Assembly: GCF_900110955.1 (NCBI RefSeq)
Contig: NZ_FOFR01000012.1
Coordinates: 186,001-250,000, forward strand
Source: Lentzea xinjiangensis
Lineage (GTDB): Bacteria > Actinomycetota > Actinomycetes > Mycobacteriales > Pseudonocardiaceae
DNA length: 64,000 bases
Direction: 5' to 3'
Shown here: positions 26,253 to 34,338 of the stretch, piece after piece
Layout: the number at the start of each line of letters is the position of its first letter
Position numbering within the stretch: the first letter of the stretch is position 1
Notes under the pieces: generated by a model
The model's database searches: none
Seen by the model: only the letters and a program-made list of their open reading frames with translations
Told to the model about the DNA's origin: nothing
Translations under genes and position numbers: made by a program

Positions 26253-26525
26253 GTGGACGTACGACTGAACGCCTGGGTGCGCGGACGGGTGCAAGGGGTC
26301 GGTTTCCGCTGGTGGACGCGAGCCAGGGCGCTGGAGCTGGGCCTCGTCGGCAGCGCCTCGAACCGGCCGGACGGCCGCGTCGAGGTCGTCGCGGAGGGAC
26401 CGCGGGAGAAGTGTGAACAACTGCTGGTGGCTCTCCGATCGGGTGACACCCCGGGGCACGTCGAGTCCGTCGGTGAGCAGTGGTCCGCCGCCAGGGGTGG
26501 CCTGACCGGCTTCGCGGAGCGCTGA
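26253..26525 (+). CDS. acyP: acylphosphatase
   Basis: Hydrolyses carboxyl-phosphate bonds of acylphosphates. 90 residues with the family signature [16 protein letters not shown] (catalytic Arg in the phosphate cradle) and [14 protein letters not shown] (catalytic Asn). GTG start at 26253. In actinobacteria acyP usually lies directly before smc; here a sigma/anti-sigma pair has been inserted between them, and the sigma promoter overlaps the acyP stop codon. Confidence 0.95.
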   Translation: MDVRLNAWVRGRVQGVGFRWWTRARALELGLVGSASNRPDGRVEVVAEGPREKCEQLLVALRSGDTPGHVESVGEQWSAARGGLTGFAER

Positions 26526-26550
26526 ACCTTTCGAAACGAGGTGGCGTAGT
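26523..26550 (+). promoter_or_regulatory. predicted ECF (SigL-like) autoregulatory promoter
   Basis: TGAACC (26523-26528), a 16-base spacer and CGTAGT (26545-26550). This matches the known mycobacterial SigL promoter type (TGAACC, about 16 bases, CGT). The TGA of the -35 box is the acyP stop codon. A transcript starting about 7 bases after the -10 box would begin at or next to the GTG of the sigma gene, so the mRNA may be leaderless. Confidence 0.65.
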
Positions 26551-26557
26551 AGGGGTC

Positions 26558-27064
26558 GTGGACTCCGCCGAAGACGTCCTCATCCAGCTCTACGACCGCT
26601 GGAGAGGCCCGCTGCTGCACTACGTGCTGCGGCTCGTCGACGGTGACTACCAGCAGGCGGAGGACGTCGTGCAGGAGACGCTGCTGCGCGCGTGGCGGCA
26701 CCACGACGAGCTGAAACCGGACGACGCCGCGCCGTGGCTCTACACGGTCGCCCGGAACCTGGTCATCTCCGGGTACCGCCGCCGCAACGCGCGTGCGACC
26801 GAGGTGCCGCTCGAACCGGTGGACCTGCCGCCGGTCGGCGACGGGATCGAGCACGTCCTGCAGACGTGGCAGATCGCGTCGGCGCTGCGGGCGCTCACGC
26901 CCGAGCACCGGGCGGTCGTCGTCGAGCTCTACTACCGCCGCCGCACCGTCGCGGAGGCCGCCAAGACGCTCGGCATCCCGCCGGGCACGGTCAAGTCGCG
27001 CTGCTTCTACGCGCTGCGGGCGCTGCGCGACGCACTGGAGGAGAGAGGGGTGACCGAGGCGTGA
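26558..27064 (+). CDS. ECF RNA polymerase sigma factor, SigL-like
   Basis: 168 residues with region 2 (LYDRWRGPLLHYVLRLVDGD, then AEDVVQETLLRAWRH) and region 4 (LRALTPEHRAVVVELYYRRR, AAKTLGIPPGTVKSRCFYALRALRDAL), no extra C-terminal domain. The downstream gene encodes its membrane anti-sigma factor with GTGA overlap. Subgroup assignment to SigL/ECF with a zinc anti-sigma rests on this pairing and on the upstream promoter. GTG 26558 is the first in-frame start after the promoter. Target genes beyond itself are unknown. Confidence 0.92.
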   Translation: MDSAEDVLIQLYDRWRGPLLHYVLRLVDGDYQQAEDVVQETLLRAWRHHDELKPDDAAPWLYTVARNLVISGYRRRNARATEVPLEPVDLPPVGDGIEHVLQTWQIASALRALTPEHRAVVVELYYRRRTVAEAAKTLGIPPGTVKSRCFYALRALRDALEERGVTEA

Positions 27065-27651
27065 GCTGCAAGCACACCGTCGACGCCGGCGCCTACCTCT
27101 TCGGATCGCTCGAGCTGAAGGAGCGGTCCGCGTTCGAGCGCCACCTCGGGACGTGCGAGGCCTGCCGGGCCGAGCTGCTGCGGCTGGCCCCGCTGCCGGG
27201 CCTGCTCGGGCGGCTCAGCCTGGCCGACGTCGAGAACCTCGACGTCCTGCCCGCCCGCCCGCCGGGACCGGACCGCCACCGCCGGGTGGTGCTGGTCTGC
27301 GCGGCCGTCCTCGCGGCGCTCGCGCTGGCCGGCGGGATCCTGTTCCTGCCGGCACCGGCGGCGCCCACGTGGGCGGCGGAGGACCCCGGCACCGGCGTGA
27401 ACGGCGAGGTGGCGATGGTGCAGAAGTCGTGGGGCACGGAGATGTGGTTCAAGCTCAGCGACGTCAAACCGGGCGCGCGCTGCAAGGTCGTCGTGTTCGA
27501 CCGGCGGGGCCAGCGCGAGATCGGCGGCTGGTGGGGCTCCGACCACGGGCCCGACGAGCGGATTCCCGGGTCCACGTCGTTCCGGGTCGACCAGATCGAC
27601 CGGCTGGAGGTGTCGGACGAGAGCGGCCCGCTGGTCACCCTGCGCCCGTAG
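27061..27651 (+). CDS. zinc-binding anti-sigma factor, single-pass membrane protein
   Basis: 196 residues. The cytoplasmic N-terminus has the zf-HC2 anti-sigma motif: His and Cys in SCKHTVDAGAYLFGSL, then FERHLGTCEACRAEL (H-x3-C-x2-C). One membrane segment (VVLVCAAVLAALALAGGILFL, about 76-98) leads to an outer domain of about 95 residues with a single cysteine. Members hold their sigma factor inactive and release it on redox or envelope stress, as RslA does for SigL. Overlaps the sigma stop by GTGA. Confidence 0.92.
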   Translation: MSCKHTVDAGAYLFGSLELKERSAFERHLGTCEACRAELLRLAPLPGLLGRLSLADVENLDVLPARPPGPDRHRRVVLVCAAVLAALALAGGILFLPAPAAPTWAAEDPGTGVNGEVAMVQKSWGTEMWFKLSDVKPGARCKVVVFDRRGQREIGGWWGSDHGPDERIPGSTSFRVDQIDRLEVSDESGPLVTLRP

Positions 27652-27711
27652 AAACGCAAGCCGGGACCCGCGTCCCGCGACCGGCGCAAGCGCTTGGGTA
27701 CTCTGCGCGGC

Positions 27712-30700
27712 GTGCACCTCAAGAGCCTGACGCTGAAGGGCTTCAAGTCCTTCGCCTCGGCTACCACGCTGCGCTTCGAGCCCGGCATCACCTGTGTGGT
27801 CGGCCCCAACGGGTCCGGCAAGTCCAACGTGCTCGACGCGCTGCGCTGGGTCATGGGCACGCAGGGCGCCAAGGACCTGCGCGGCGGCAAGATGGAGGAC
27901 GTCATCTTCGCCGGCACGTCCGGCCGCGCGCCGCTCGGCCGCGCCGAGGTGACGCTCACGATCGACAACTCCGACGGCGTGCTGCCGATCGAGTACACCG
28001 AGGTGTCGATCACCCGCCGGATGTTCCGCGAGGGCGCCACCGAGTACGAGATCAACGGCAGCTCGTGCCGCCTGATGGACATCCAGGAGCTGCTCTCGGA
28101 CTCCGGCATCGGCCGCGAGATGCACGTGATCGTCGGTCAGGGCCAGCTCGCCGCGATCCTCGAGTCCAAACCGGAGGAACGGCGCGCGTTCGTCGAGGAG
28201 GCGGCCGGCGTCCTCAAGCACCGCAAGCGCAAGGAGAAGGCGCTGCGCAAGCTGGAGGCGATGCAGGCCAACCTGACCCGCCTCACCGACCTCACCGCCG
28301 AGCTGCGCCGCCAGCTCAAGCCGCTGGGCAAGCAGGCGGAGATCGCCCGCCGCGCCCAGGTCGTCCAGTCCGAGCTGCGCGACAGCAAGCTGCGGCTGCT
28401 CGCGGACGACCTCGTGACGCAGCGCGAGGCCATCGCCAGGGAGGAGCACGACGAGGCGAAGGCCCGCGCGCGCCGCGCCGAGGTCGAGAAGTCGTTGCAG
28501 GCGGCGCAGTACCAGCAGAACGAGCTGGAGGAGCGGGTCGCCGCCGACTCGCCGAAGCTGCAGGCCGCCCAGGACACCTGGTACCGGCTGTCCGCTCTGG
28601 AGGAACGCCTGCGCGGCACCGTGCGGCTCGCCGCCGAACGCGCCAGGCACCTCTCCGCCGAGCTGGACGCGCCGAGCAGGGGCCGCGACCCCGACGACCT
28701 CGACCGCGAGGCCGAGGAGACCGCCGAGATGGAGCTGGAGCTCCAGGAGGGCGTGACCGAGGCGCGCATCGCGCTCGCGGAGGCCGTGGAGACGCGCGCC
28801 GAGCTGGAGCGCATGGTCTCGCAGGCGGAGAAGGCGCACATGGCCGCCGTCCGCGCGATCGCCGACCGCCGGGAGGGCCTCGCGCGCCTGTCCGGTCAGG
28901 TGGAGGCGTTGCGCAGCAAGACGAACGCCACCGCCGAGGAGATCGAACGCCTCTCCGTCACCCTCTCCGAGGCCACCGAGCGCGTCGAGCTCGCGTCGAT
29001 GGAGCTGGCCGAGGCGCGCGAGATCACCGGCACCGAGGACGAGGACGACCACGGCCTCGACGAGCGCCACCGCCAAGCCGTGCAGGCCAACGACGCGGCG
29101 CGGCAGCGCGTCGAGGAGCTGGTGAAGGCCGAACGCACCGCGGAACGCGACATCGCGTCGTGGCGTGCCCGCGTCGACGCGCTGTCGCTCGGCCTGACTC
29201 GCAAGGACGGCGCCGGCGCGCTGCTCGCGTCGGACGTTCCCGGCCTGCTGGGATCCGTCGCCGCGCTGCTCACGGTCGAGCCGGGTTTCGAGGTGGCGCT
29301 GGCCGCCGCGCTCGGCCCGATCGCCGACGCCGTCGCGGTGTCGTCCGGCGACGGCGCGCTGCGGGCGCTGAAGCTGTTGAAGGAGAAGGACGCCGGCCGC
29401 GCGGGCGTGCTGATCGGCTCGCCGGGGTCCGCTGTGGACACCTCGCGGTGGGGACAGCTGCCCCACGGGGCGAAGTGGGCGATCGACGTCGTGCACGCGC
29501 CCGAGGCGCTGCGTCCGGCCCTGGCTCGTGCGCTCGACCGCCTCGCGGTGGTGGATGACCTGGACACGGCCGCACGTCTGAACGTGCGCGCGGTGACCCG
29601 CGATGGCGACATCTTCGGCGCGGACTGGGCGGTCGGCGGCTCCGGCGGCCGCGGCCAGAGCGTGATCGAGGTCCAGGCGGCCGTCGACGAGGCACAGGAA
29701 GCCCTGGCGACCGCGGAACGCGCGCTGGAGCACGCGTCGGCGGCGCTGGAGGGCGCCCGCGCCGAGCAGCAGGCCCGCCGCAAGGTGCTCGACGCCGTCA
29801 AGGAGGCCGTGCAGGAGGCCAAGGTCCGCCAGGCCCGGTCCGGCGAGCGGCTGAACCGCATGGCCGCGGCGGTGCGCGCGGCGGAGGCCGAGGTCAGCCG
29901 CATCAGCGAGCAGCGGGCGAAGGTCGAGCGGTCGCGCGAGGAAGCCCTGCTCAAGCTCGGCGAGCTCGAAGAGCGGCTGCTGATGGCCGAGGAGGAGCAG
30001 ACCCTCGAGGACGAGCCGGACACCGACCAGCGCGACGCGCTGGCCGCGGAGCTGGCTCAGGCCCGTCAGGCCGAAATGGACGCGCGGCTCGTGCAGCGCA
30101 CCGCTGAGGAGCGCGCACGCGCGGTGCAGGGCAAAGCAGACGCACTGCGCCGTGCCGCACGCGCTGAGCGCGAGGCACGCGAACGCCACGCCCGCGCGAC
30201 GCAGCACCGCGCGCGTGGCGCCCAGGTCGCCAAGGCCGTGGTCCGCGCCGGCGAGCGGGCGCTGGAACGCATCGAGATCTCGCTGGCCCGCGCCGCCCGT
30301 GAACGCGACCAGGCCCAGGAACGCCGCGCCCAGCACGAGCTGCTGCTGACCCAGGTGCGCAACCTGGTCCGCGAGATGTCCGGCGAGCTGGAGAAGCTCG
30401 TCGACGCCGTGCACCGCGACGAGGTCCTGCGGGCCGAGCAGCGCCTGCGCATCGAGCAGCTCGAGACCAAGATCGCCGAGGACTTCGGCATCGGTCTGGA
30501 CGACCTGGTCAACGAGTACGGTCCGGACGCCATGGTGCCCGCGTCGGCCGCGGAGATGGCCGAGTACCAGGCCGCCAAGGAACGCGGCGAGCAGGTCTCC
30601 GAGCCGCAGCCGATGCCGTACGACCGCGACACGCAGGCCCGGCGCGCCAAGCGCGCCGAGCGCGACCTCTCGTTGCTGGGCAAGGTGAACCCGCTCGCGC

Positions 30701-31383
30701 TGGAGGAGTTCGCCGCGCTGGAGGAGCGCTACAAGTTCCTCTCGACCCAGCTCGAGGACATCAAGGACACCCGGCGCGACCTGCTGACCGTCGTGAAGGA
30801 GGTCGACGACAAGATCCTGGAGGTCTTCACGTCGGCCTACGAGGACGTGGCGCGCGAGTTCGAGGTCGTCTTCAAGGTCCTGTTCCCCGGCGGCGAGGGC
30901 CGGCTGGTGCTGACCGAGCCCGACGACATGCTGACCACCGGCATCGAGCTGGAGGCCCGCCCGCCCGGCAAGAAGGTCAAGCGCCTGTCGCTGCTCTCCG
31001 GTGGCGAGAAGTCGCTGGCCGCCGTCGCGATGCTGGTCGCGATCTTCCGCGCCCGCCCCTCACCGTTCTACGTGATGGACGAGGTCGAGGCGGCGCTGGA
31101 CGACACGAACCTGCACCGGCTGATCAGCCTGTTCGAGCAGCTCCGGGAACGGTCGCAGCTGCTGATCATCACGCACCAGAAGCCGACCATGGAGATCGCG
31201 GACGCGCTGTACGGCGTCTCGATGCGCGGTGACGGCATCTCGCAGGTGATCTCGCAGCGGCTGCGCACCGGGGACGAGTCCGCACGGGCGGCGGCCGCCA
31301 AGGTGCCTGCCGAGCCCGCCACGGAGGCAGCAGAGGTCTCGCCGGAAGCGCCCGAGGCCGCACCGGGAGCTTCCGGGGCCTGA
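27712..31383 (+). CDS. smc: chromosome segregation protein SMC
   Basis: Chromosome-condensing ATPase acting with ScpA and ScpB. 1223 residues: start HLKSLTLKGFKSFASATTL, Walker A GPNGSGKSN (31-39), long coiled coils (about 170-490 and 660-1010), hinge (about 495-655, with GLLGSVAALLTVEPGFEVAL), ABC signature LLSGGEKSLAAVAM, Walker B PFYVMDEVEAALDD. A 35-residue Ala/Pro/Glu tail follows the head. GTG 27712 is preferred to the in-frame TTG at 27694 because conserved sequence starts with HLKSL. Normally directly before ftsY; here separated by about 5.7 kb of accessory genes. Confidence 0.97.
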   Translation: MHLKSLTLKGFKSFASATTLRFEPGITCVVGPNGSGKSNVLDALRWVMGTQGAKDLRGGKMEDVIFAGTSGRAPLGRAEVTLTIDNSDGVLPIEYTEVSITRRMFREGATEYEINGSSCRLMDIQELLSDSGIGREMHVIVGQGQLAAILESKPEERRAFVEEAAGVLKHRKRKEKALRKLEAMQANLTRLTDLTAELRRQLKPLGKQAEIARRAQVVQSELRDSKLRLLADDLVTQREAIAREEHDEAKARARRAEVEKSLQAAQYQQNELEERVAADSPKLQAAQDTWYRLSALEERLRGTVRLAAERARHLSAELDAPSRGRDPDDLDREAEETAEMELELQEGVTEARIALAEAVETRAELERMVSQAEKAHMAAVRAIADRREGLARLSGQVEALRSKTNATAEEIERLSVTLSEATERVELASMELAEAREITGTEDEDDHGLDERHRQAVQANDAARQRVEELVKAERTAERDIASWRARVDALSLGLTRKDGAGALLASDVPGLLGSVAALLTVEPGFEVALAAALGPIADAVAVSSGDGALRALKLLKEKDAGRAGVLIGSPGSAVDTSRWGQLPHGAKWAIDVVHAPEALRPALARALDRLAVVDDLDTAARLNVRAVTRDGDIFGADWAVGGSGGRGQSVIEVQAAVDEAQEALATAERALEHASAALEGARAEQQARRKVLDAVKEAVQEAKVRQARSGERLNRMAAAVRAAEAEVSRISEQRAKVERSREEALLKLGELEERLLMAEEEQTLEDEPDTDQRDALAAELAQARQAEMDARLVQRTAEERARAVQGKADALRRAARAEREARERHARATQHRARGAQVAKAVVRAGERALERIEISLARAARERDQAQERRAQHELLLTQVRNLVREMSGELEKLVDAVHRDEVLRAEQRLRIEQLETKIAEDFGIGLDDLVNEYGPDAMVPASAAEMAEYQAAKERGEQVSEPQPMPYDRDTQARRAKRAERDLSLLGKVNPLALEEFAALEERYKFLSTQLEDIKDTRRDLLTVVKEVDDKILEVFTSAYEDVAREFEVVFKVLFPGGEGRLVLTEPDDMLTTGIELEARPPGKKVKRLSLLSGGEKSLAAVAMLVAIFRARPSPFYVMDEVEAALDDTNLHRLISLFEQLRERSQLLIITHQKPTMEIADALYGVSMRGDGISQVISQRLRTGDESARAAAAKVPAEPATEAAEVSPEAPEAAPGASGA

Positions 31384-31437
31384 GAGGGCGGCCGGAGCGG
31401 GTGCCCAGGGCGTGAACCAGCCCCGGCCGCGGCCTCT
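31383..31437 (+). terminator. possible smc terminator
   Basis: GCGGCCGG (31388-31395) pairs with CCGGCCGC (31423-31430), and AGAGG (31383-31387) pairs with CCTCT (31433-31437) past a two-base bulge; the 27-base loop makes it weaker than others in the window. The rest of the gap to 31611 shows no gene. Confidence 0.4.
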
Positions 31438-31611
31438 GCTTCAGGCTGCGCCAGCGCGGCGACCTTCCTCCCGGTGAGGGAGGTCCCCCACATCGCCGAG
31501 CGGACGCAGCCCGGCGCCGCGAGGGGCGAAGCCCCCCAGTCGCACCTCACCGCTCGCGTGCGCAGAACCCACTCTGCCCGACGGGGCTTGTGAAAACCTT
31601 GTACCGCCTGG

Positions 31612-32325
31612 TCACCGTCCCGAGCGGTCCAGCTCCGCCGCTTCCTCCGGCGTCGGCGCGGTGCCGCCCAGGTGCCGCGGCGCCCACCAGGCGCCCGGCT
31701 CGGTCGGGTAGCCGGCCTGCGCGACGTCCAGCAGCTCCTGCATCCGCCGGCGCAGCAGGGCGTCCCCGGAGTCGTCCGGGGAGGCTTCGAACGGCTCGCC
31801 GACGAGGATGGTGATGGGCACGTGCCGCTGGGTGAGGTCCTTGGGGCGGCCCTTGGTCCAGAGCCGCTGGGTGCCCCACAGCGCGACGGGGATGAGCGGC
31901 ACGCCGGCTTCGTGCGCCAGGCGGTTCGCGCCGGACTTGATGTCCTTGACCGTGAACGAACGGCTGATGGTGGCCTCGGGGAAGATCCCGACGACCTCGC
32001 CGGTGCGGAGCGCGGACAGGGCCTGCTGGTAGGAGGCCTGGCCCGCGCTCCGGTCGACGGGGATGTGGTGCATGCCGCGCATGAGCGGGCCTGCGATCTT
32101 GTTGGCGAAGATCTCTTGCTTCGCCATGAACCGCGTGAGGCGCTTCGAGGGGTGCGCTCCGTAGCCCGCGAAGATGAAGTCCAGGTAGCTGACGTGGTTC
32201 GACGCCAGCACCGCTCCACCGGTGCGCGGGACGTGGTGCGCCCCTTCGACGGTGATCCGCAGGTCCAGCACCCTGAACATGAGCTTTGCCGCGGCGATCA
32301 CCGGGGGGTATACGCGATCCGACAT
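31612..32325 (-). CDS. 1-acylglycerol-3-phosphate O-acyltransferase (PlsC-like)
   Basis: Membrane-associated acyltransferase probably making phosphatidic acid from lysophosphatidic acid. 237 residues with the catalytic H-x4-D motif in ASNHVSYLDF, the FPEATIS block (FPEGTRS variant) and the VPLIPVAL substrate motif. C-terminal 30 residues are Pro/Glu-rich. ATG 32325. The gene downstream order (minus strand: hypothetical, then plsC; 24 bp apart) suggests co-transcription from the right. Confidence 0.92.
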   Translation of the reverse strand: MSDRVYPPVIAAAKLMFRVLDLRITVEGAHHVPRTGGAVLASNHVSYLDFIFAGYGAHPSKRLTRFMAKQEIFANKIAGPLMRGMHHIPVDRSAGQASYQQALSALRTGEVVGIFPEATISRSFTVKDIKSGANRLAHEAGVPLIPVALWGTQRLWTKGRPKDLTQRHVPITILVGEPFEASPDDSGDALLRRRMQELLDVAQAGYPTEPGAWWAPRHLGGTAPTPEEAAELDRSGR

Positions 32326-32349
32326 GCTTCCGAACGGTAGCCGGAAAAG

Positions 32350-32688
32350 CTACTGGCCGGTAGCGGCCCCTTCGTGTTCTCGCATGACCCTTGGCACACC
32401 CGCCAGGTCCTCGTCGTTGCACAGCAACTTGAGGTCGTAGTACGGGTTGCCGTGGGTGTCGTCGTAGTCGAGGTGGACCGCGATGACGTCCACGGGCTCG
32501 CCAAGCCACTCCTGGGTCTGCCGCAGCCAGGCGGCGGCGCGCTCCAGGGCGGCGGGCAGATCATCGTCTCGGAATTCGACCGGCCGGTACGGAACTCCCT
32601 GGACGCTGTCCCGGTTGTTCGGCGGCAAGGGCAGGTCGACGGCCACCCCGGTTTCGTTGAGATCGAGTTGGATCGTTTCCTCACTCAC
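32350..32688 (-). CDS. conserved hypothetical protein, acidic, upstream of plsC
   Basis: 112 residues, acidic, with no family I recognise. Visible elements: QLDLNETGVAVDLPLPP, a helix ALERAAAWLRQTQEWL and AVHLDYDDTHGNPYYDLKLLCND, which looks like an alpha/beta fold without transmembrane segments. GTG 32688 is chosen (GAGGGA upstream); a GTG eight codons earlier is possible. It precedes plsC by 24 bp. Confidence 0.68.
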   Translation of the reverse strand: MSEETIQLDLNETGVAVDLPLPPNNRDSVQGVPYRPVEFRDDDLPAALERAAAWLRQTQEWLGEPVDVIAVHLDYDDTHGNPYYDLKLLCNDEDLAGVPRVMREHEGAATGQ

Positions 32689-32817
32689 CGTAGAAGAGTC
32701 CCTCACCCTCACCAGCCCTGCAAGCCCGAATCTGGGGGAGGTGCCGGTGGCCGTGCGCGACCGGGAGGCGGCATACCAGCGCCGAAGAGGCCATCTGTGT
32801 GAGTGTTGTCTCGCACG

Positions 32818-33324
32818 TCACACGGCGCGCTTCAGGAACTCGATGTCGCGCTTCACCCTGGTGATCCGGTGGTGGCTGGGCATGAGCACGCGCGACAGGG
32901 CGGCCAGCAGCCGCTCCAGCTCGCCGGCCGCGCCCGCGGCGTCACCGGCCGCGTAGCGCACGCTGGCCAGCAGCTGCCGGGTCTCCAGGACGTCCGGGTG
33001 CTCGGGGCCGAGCACCCGGAGCTGGTCGCGCAGCAGGGGCTCGCACACGCCGATGGCCTCGGTGTGCCGCGCCGCCGCGCCGAGCACCTTCGCGAGGTCC
33101 AGCCGGACGCCGAGGGTGTCGGGGTGCTCCGCGCCCGCCGCCTCCGTGCGGTCCTCGACCAGCGTCCTGAACTCGGTGACCGCTCGCCGGAAATCACCCG
33201 CATGGGCTCTGCCCTCGGCCAGGGCGCCCCGCGCGGACAGGGTGTCGGGGTGGTCGGCGCCGAGCGCGGCTCGCCGGGCGGCCACGAGCTCTTCCAGTTC
33301 TCGGACGGAGTCCATCCGCGCCAT
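32818..33324 (-). CDS. tetratricopeptide-repeat protein
   Basis: 168 residues containing four degenerate TPR units of the kinesin-light-chain type, each marked by LG-x-x-HPDTL (ALGADHPDTLSARGAL, AGAEHPDTLGVRLDL, LGPEHPDVLETRQLL). Such repeats are protein-binding scaffolds, often the C-terminal part of larger NB-ARC or CHAT proteins; here they stand alone, so this may be a remnant or an adaptor. ATG at 33324 or 33315; a TATAGA lies immediately before the first, so a leaderless start at 33315 is possible. Confidence 0.72.
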   Translation of the reverse strand: MARMDSVRELEELVAARRAALGADHPDTLSARGALAEGRAHAGDFRRAVTEFRTLVEDRTEAAGAEHPDTLGVRLDLAKVLGAAARHTEAIGVCEPLLRDQLRVLGPEHPDVLETRQLLASVRYAAGDAAGAAGELERLLAALSRVLMPSHHRITRVKRDIEFLKRAV

Positions 33325-33414
33325 TCTATAGAGCTGTGCGCCCGGCCGCCCGTGGCTCGGGACGTCCGGAAAACTCCCTCGCTTCGAACGGCCGTGCGAG
33401 CAACCATTCCTCTT

Positions 33415-34338
33415 ATGTACGACATCCGTTTCGCCGAACCTGGCGACCTCGGCGCCACGATGGCGCTGCTGGTCCGGCTCCAGGCCGACAACGCGCATCA
33501 CATCGGTTACCTCGGTGAGACAGTCGAAGAGCTCCGCGCCGAGCTCGGCGAGTTCGAGCCCAGCTGGGCCGACTGCACCGTGGTGGCCGTCGACGCCGAC
33601 GACAACATCACCGGCATGCTCAGCGTGGAGATCGACCCCGAACTGGGCCGCGCGTGGCTGCACGGACCGTTCGTCGACGTACCGGTCAACCACCCCGCGG
33701 GCAGCCGCATCTGGGACCAGACCGCCGACGCGCTGTTCCTGCGCGCCGCCGAGCTCCTCGCCGGCGTCACCGACCTCGAGCTCTACGGCCACACCGCCCA
33801 CCGGCGGCTGGCCGCGTTCGCCGAACGCCACGGCTTCGCCGCCGGCAAGGCGAGCGCCATCCACGTCCTCGACAACGGGGACCTGCGCACGTTGCTGCTG
33901 CGGGACGCGAAGTGCCCCAGCGAGCGCGAGATGCGCGTCCTGCCGACCGATCCGTTCGTGCACGAGGCCGTCGCGGTGCTGCACGAGCGATGTTTCCCGC
34001 GGACGTACCTGTCCGGCAAGCAGCTCGTCGAGTCGAAACCGGAGACCCGCACGGTCGTCGTCGCGATGGACGGCCAGCGGGTGCTCGGGTACGCCGCGGG
34101 CAAAGCACAACCCGAGGAGTACTACGTCGACTTCGTGGCGGTGGAACCCGACGTCCGCGGTCAGGGCGTGGGCGCCGCCCTCGTCACCGAGCTGCTGTGG
34201 AAGCTCGCGGCGGACCACGGTGCACGACCGCAGGCCGCCGCGTCGATCTACTCCGGCAACGAGTCGTCGCAGCACATGTTCGCGCGCCTAGGCTTTCGCC
34301 TGCACGTCGAGCTCGTCGCGTACCGGCACACCGCGTGA
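33415..34338 (+). CDS. tandem GNAT acetyltransferase
   Basis: 307 residues with two GNAT-like halves, the plan of mycothiol synthase MshD though not specifically that enzyme. The C-terminal half is intact: YYVDFVAVEPDVRGQGVGAALVTELLW carries the acetyl-CoA loop RGQGVG, followed by ASIYSGNESSQHMFARLGF. The N-terminal half (to about 150) lacks a clear acetyl-CoA loop and may be structural. ATG 33415. Its end overlaps the convergent symporter gene by 51 bp. Confidence 0.87.
   Translation: MYDIRFAEPGDLGATMALLVRLQADNAHHIGYLGETVEELRAELGEFEPSWADCTVVAVDADDNITGMLSVEIDPELGRAWLHGPFVDVPVNHPAGSRIWDQTADALFLRAAELLAGVTDLELYGHTAHRRLAAFAERHGFAAGKASAIHVLDNGDLRTLLLRDAKCPSEREMRVLPTDPFVHEAVAVLHERCFPRTYLSGKQLVESKPETRTVVVAMDGQRVLGYAAGKAQPEEYYVDFVAVEPDVRGQGVGAALVTELLWKLAADHGARPQAAASIYSGNESSQHMFARLGFRLHVELVAYRHTA

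Noticed and set aside
27007..30414. 1135-residue open frame antisense to smc
   Set aside because: Another GC-skew shadow with no recognisable domain; the plus-strand SMC frame is unmistakable.
31384..31611. Small gene or regulatory RNA between smc and plsC
   Set aside because: Only a weak long-loop hairpin was found; no promoter, coding bias or conserved structure could be supported.
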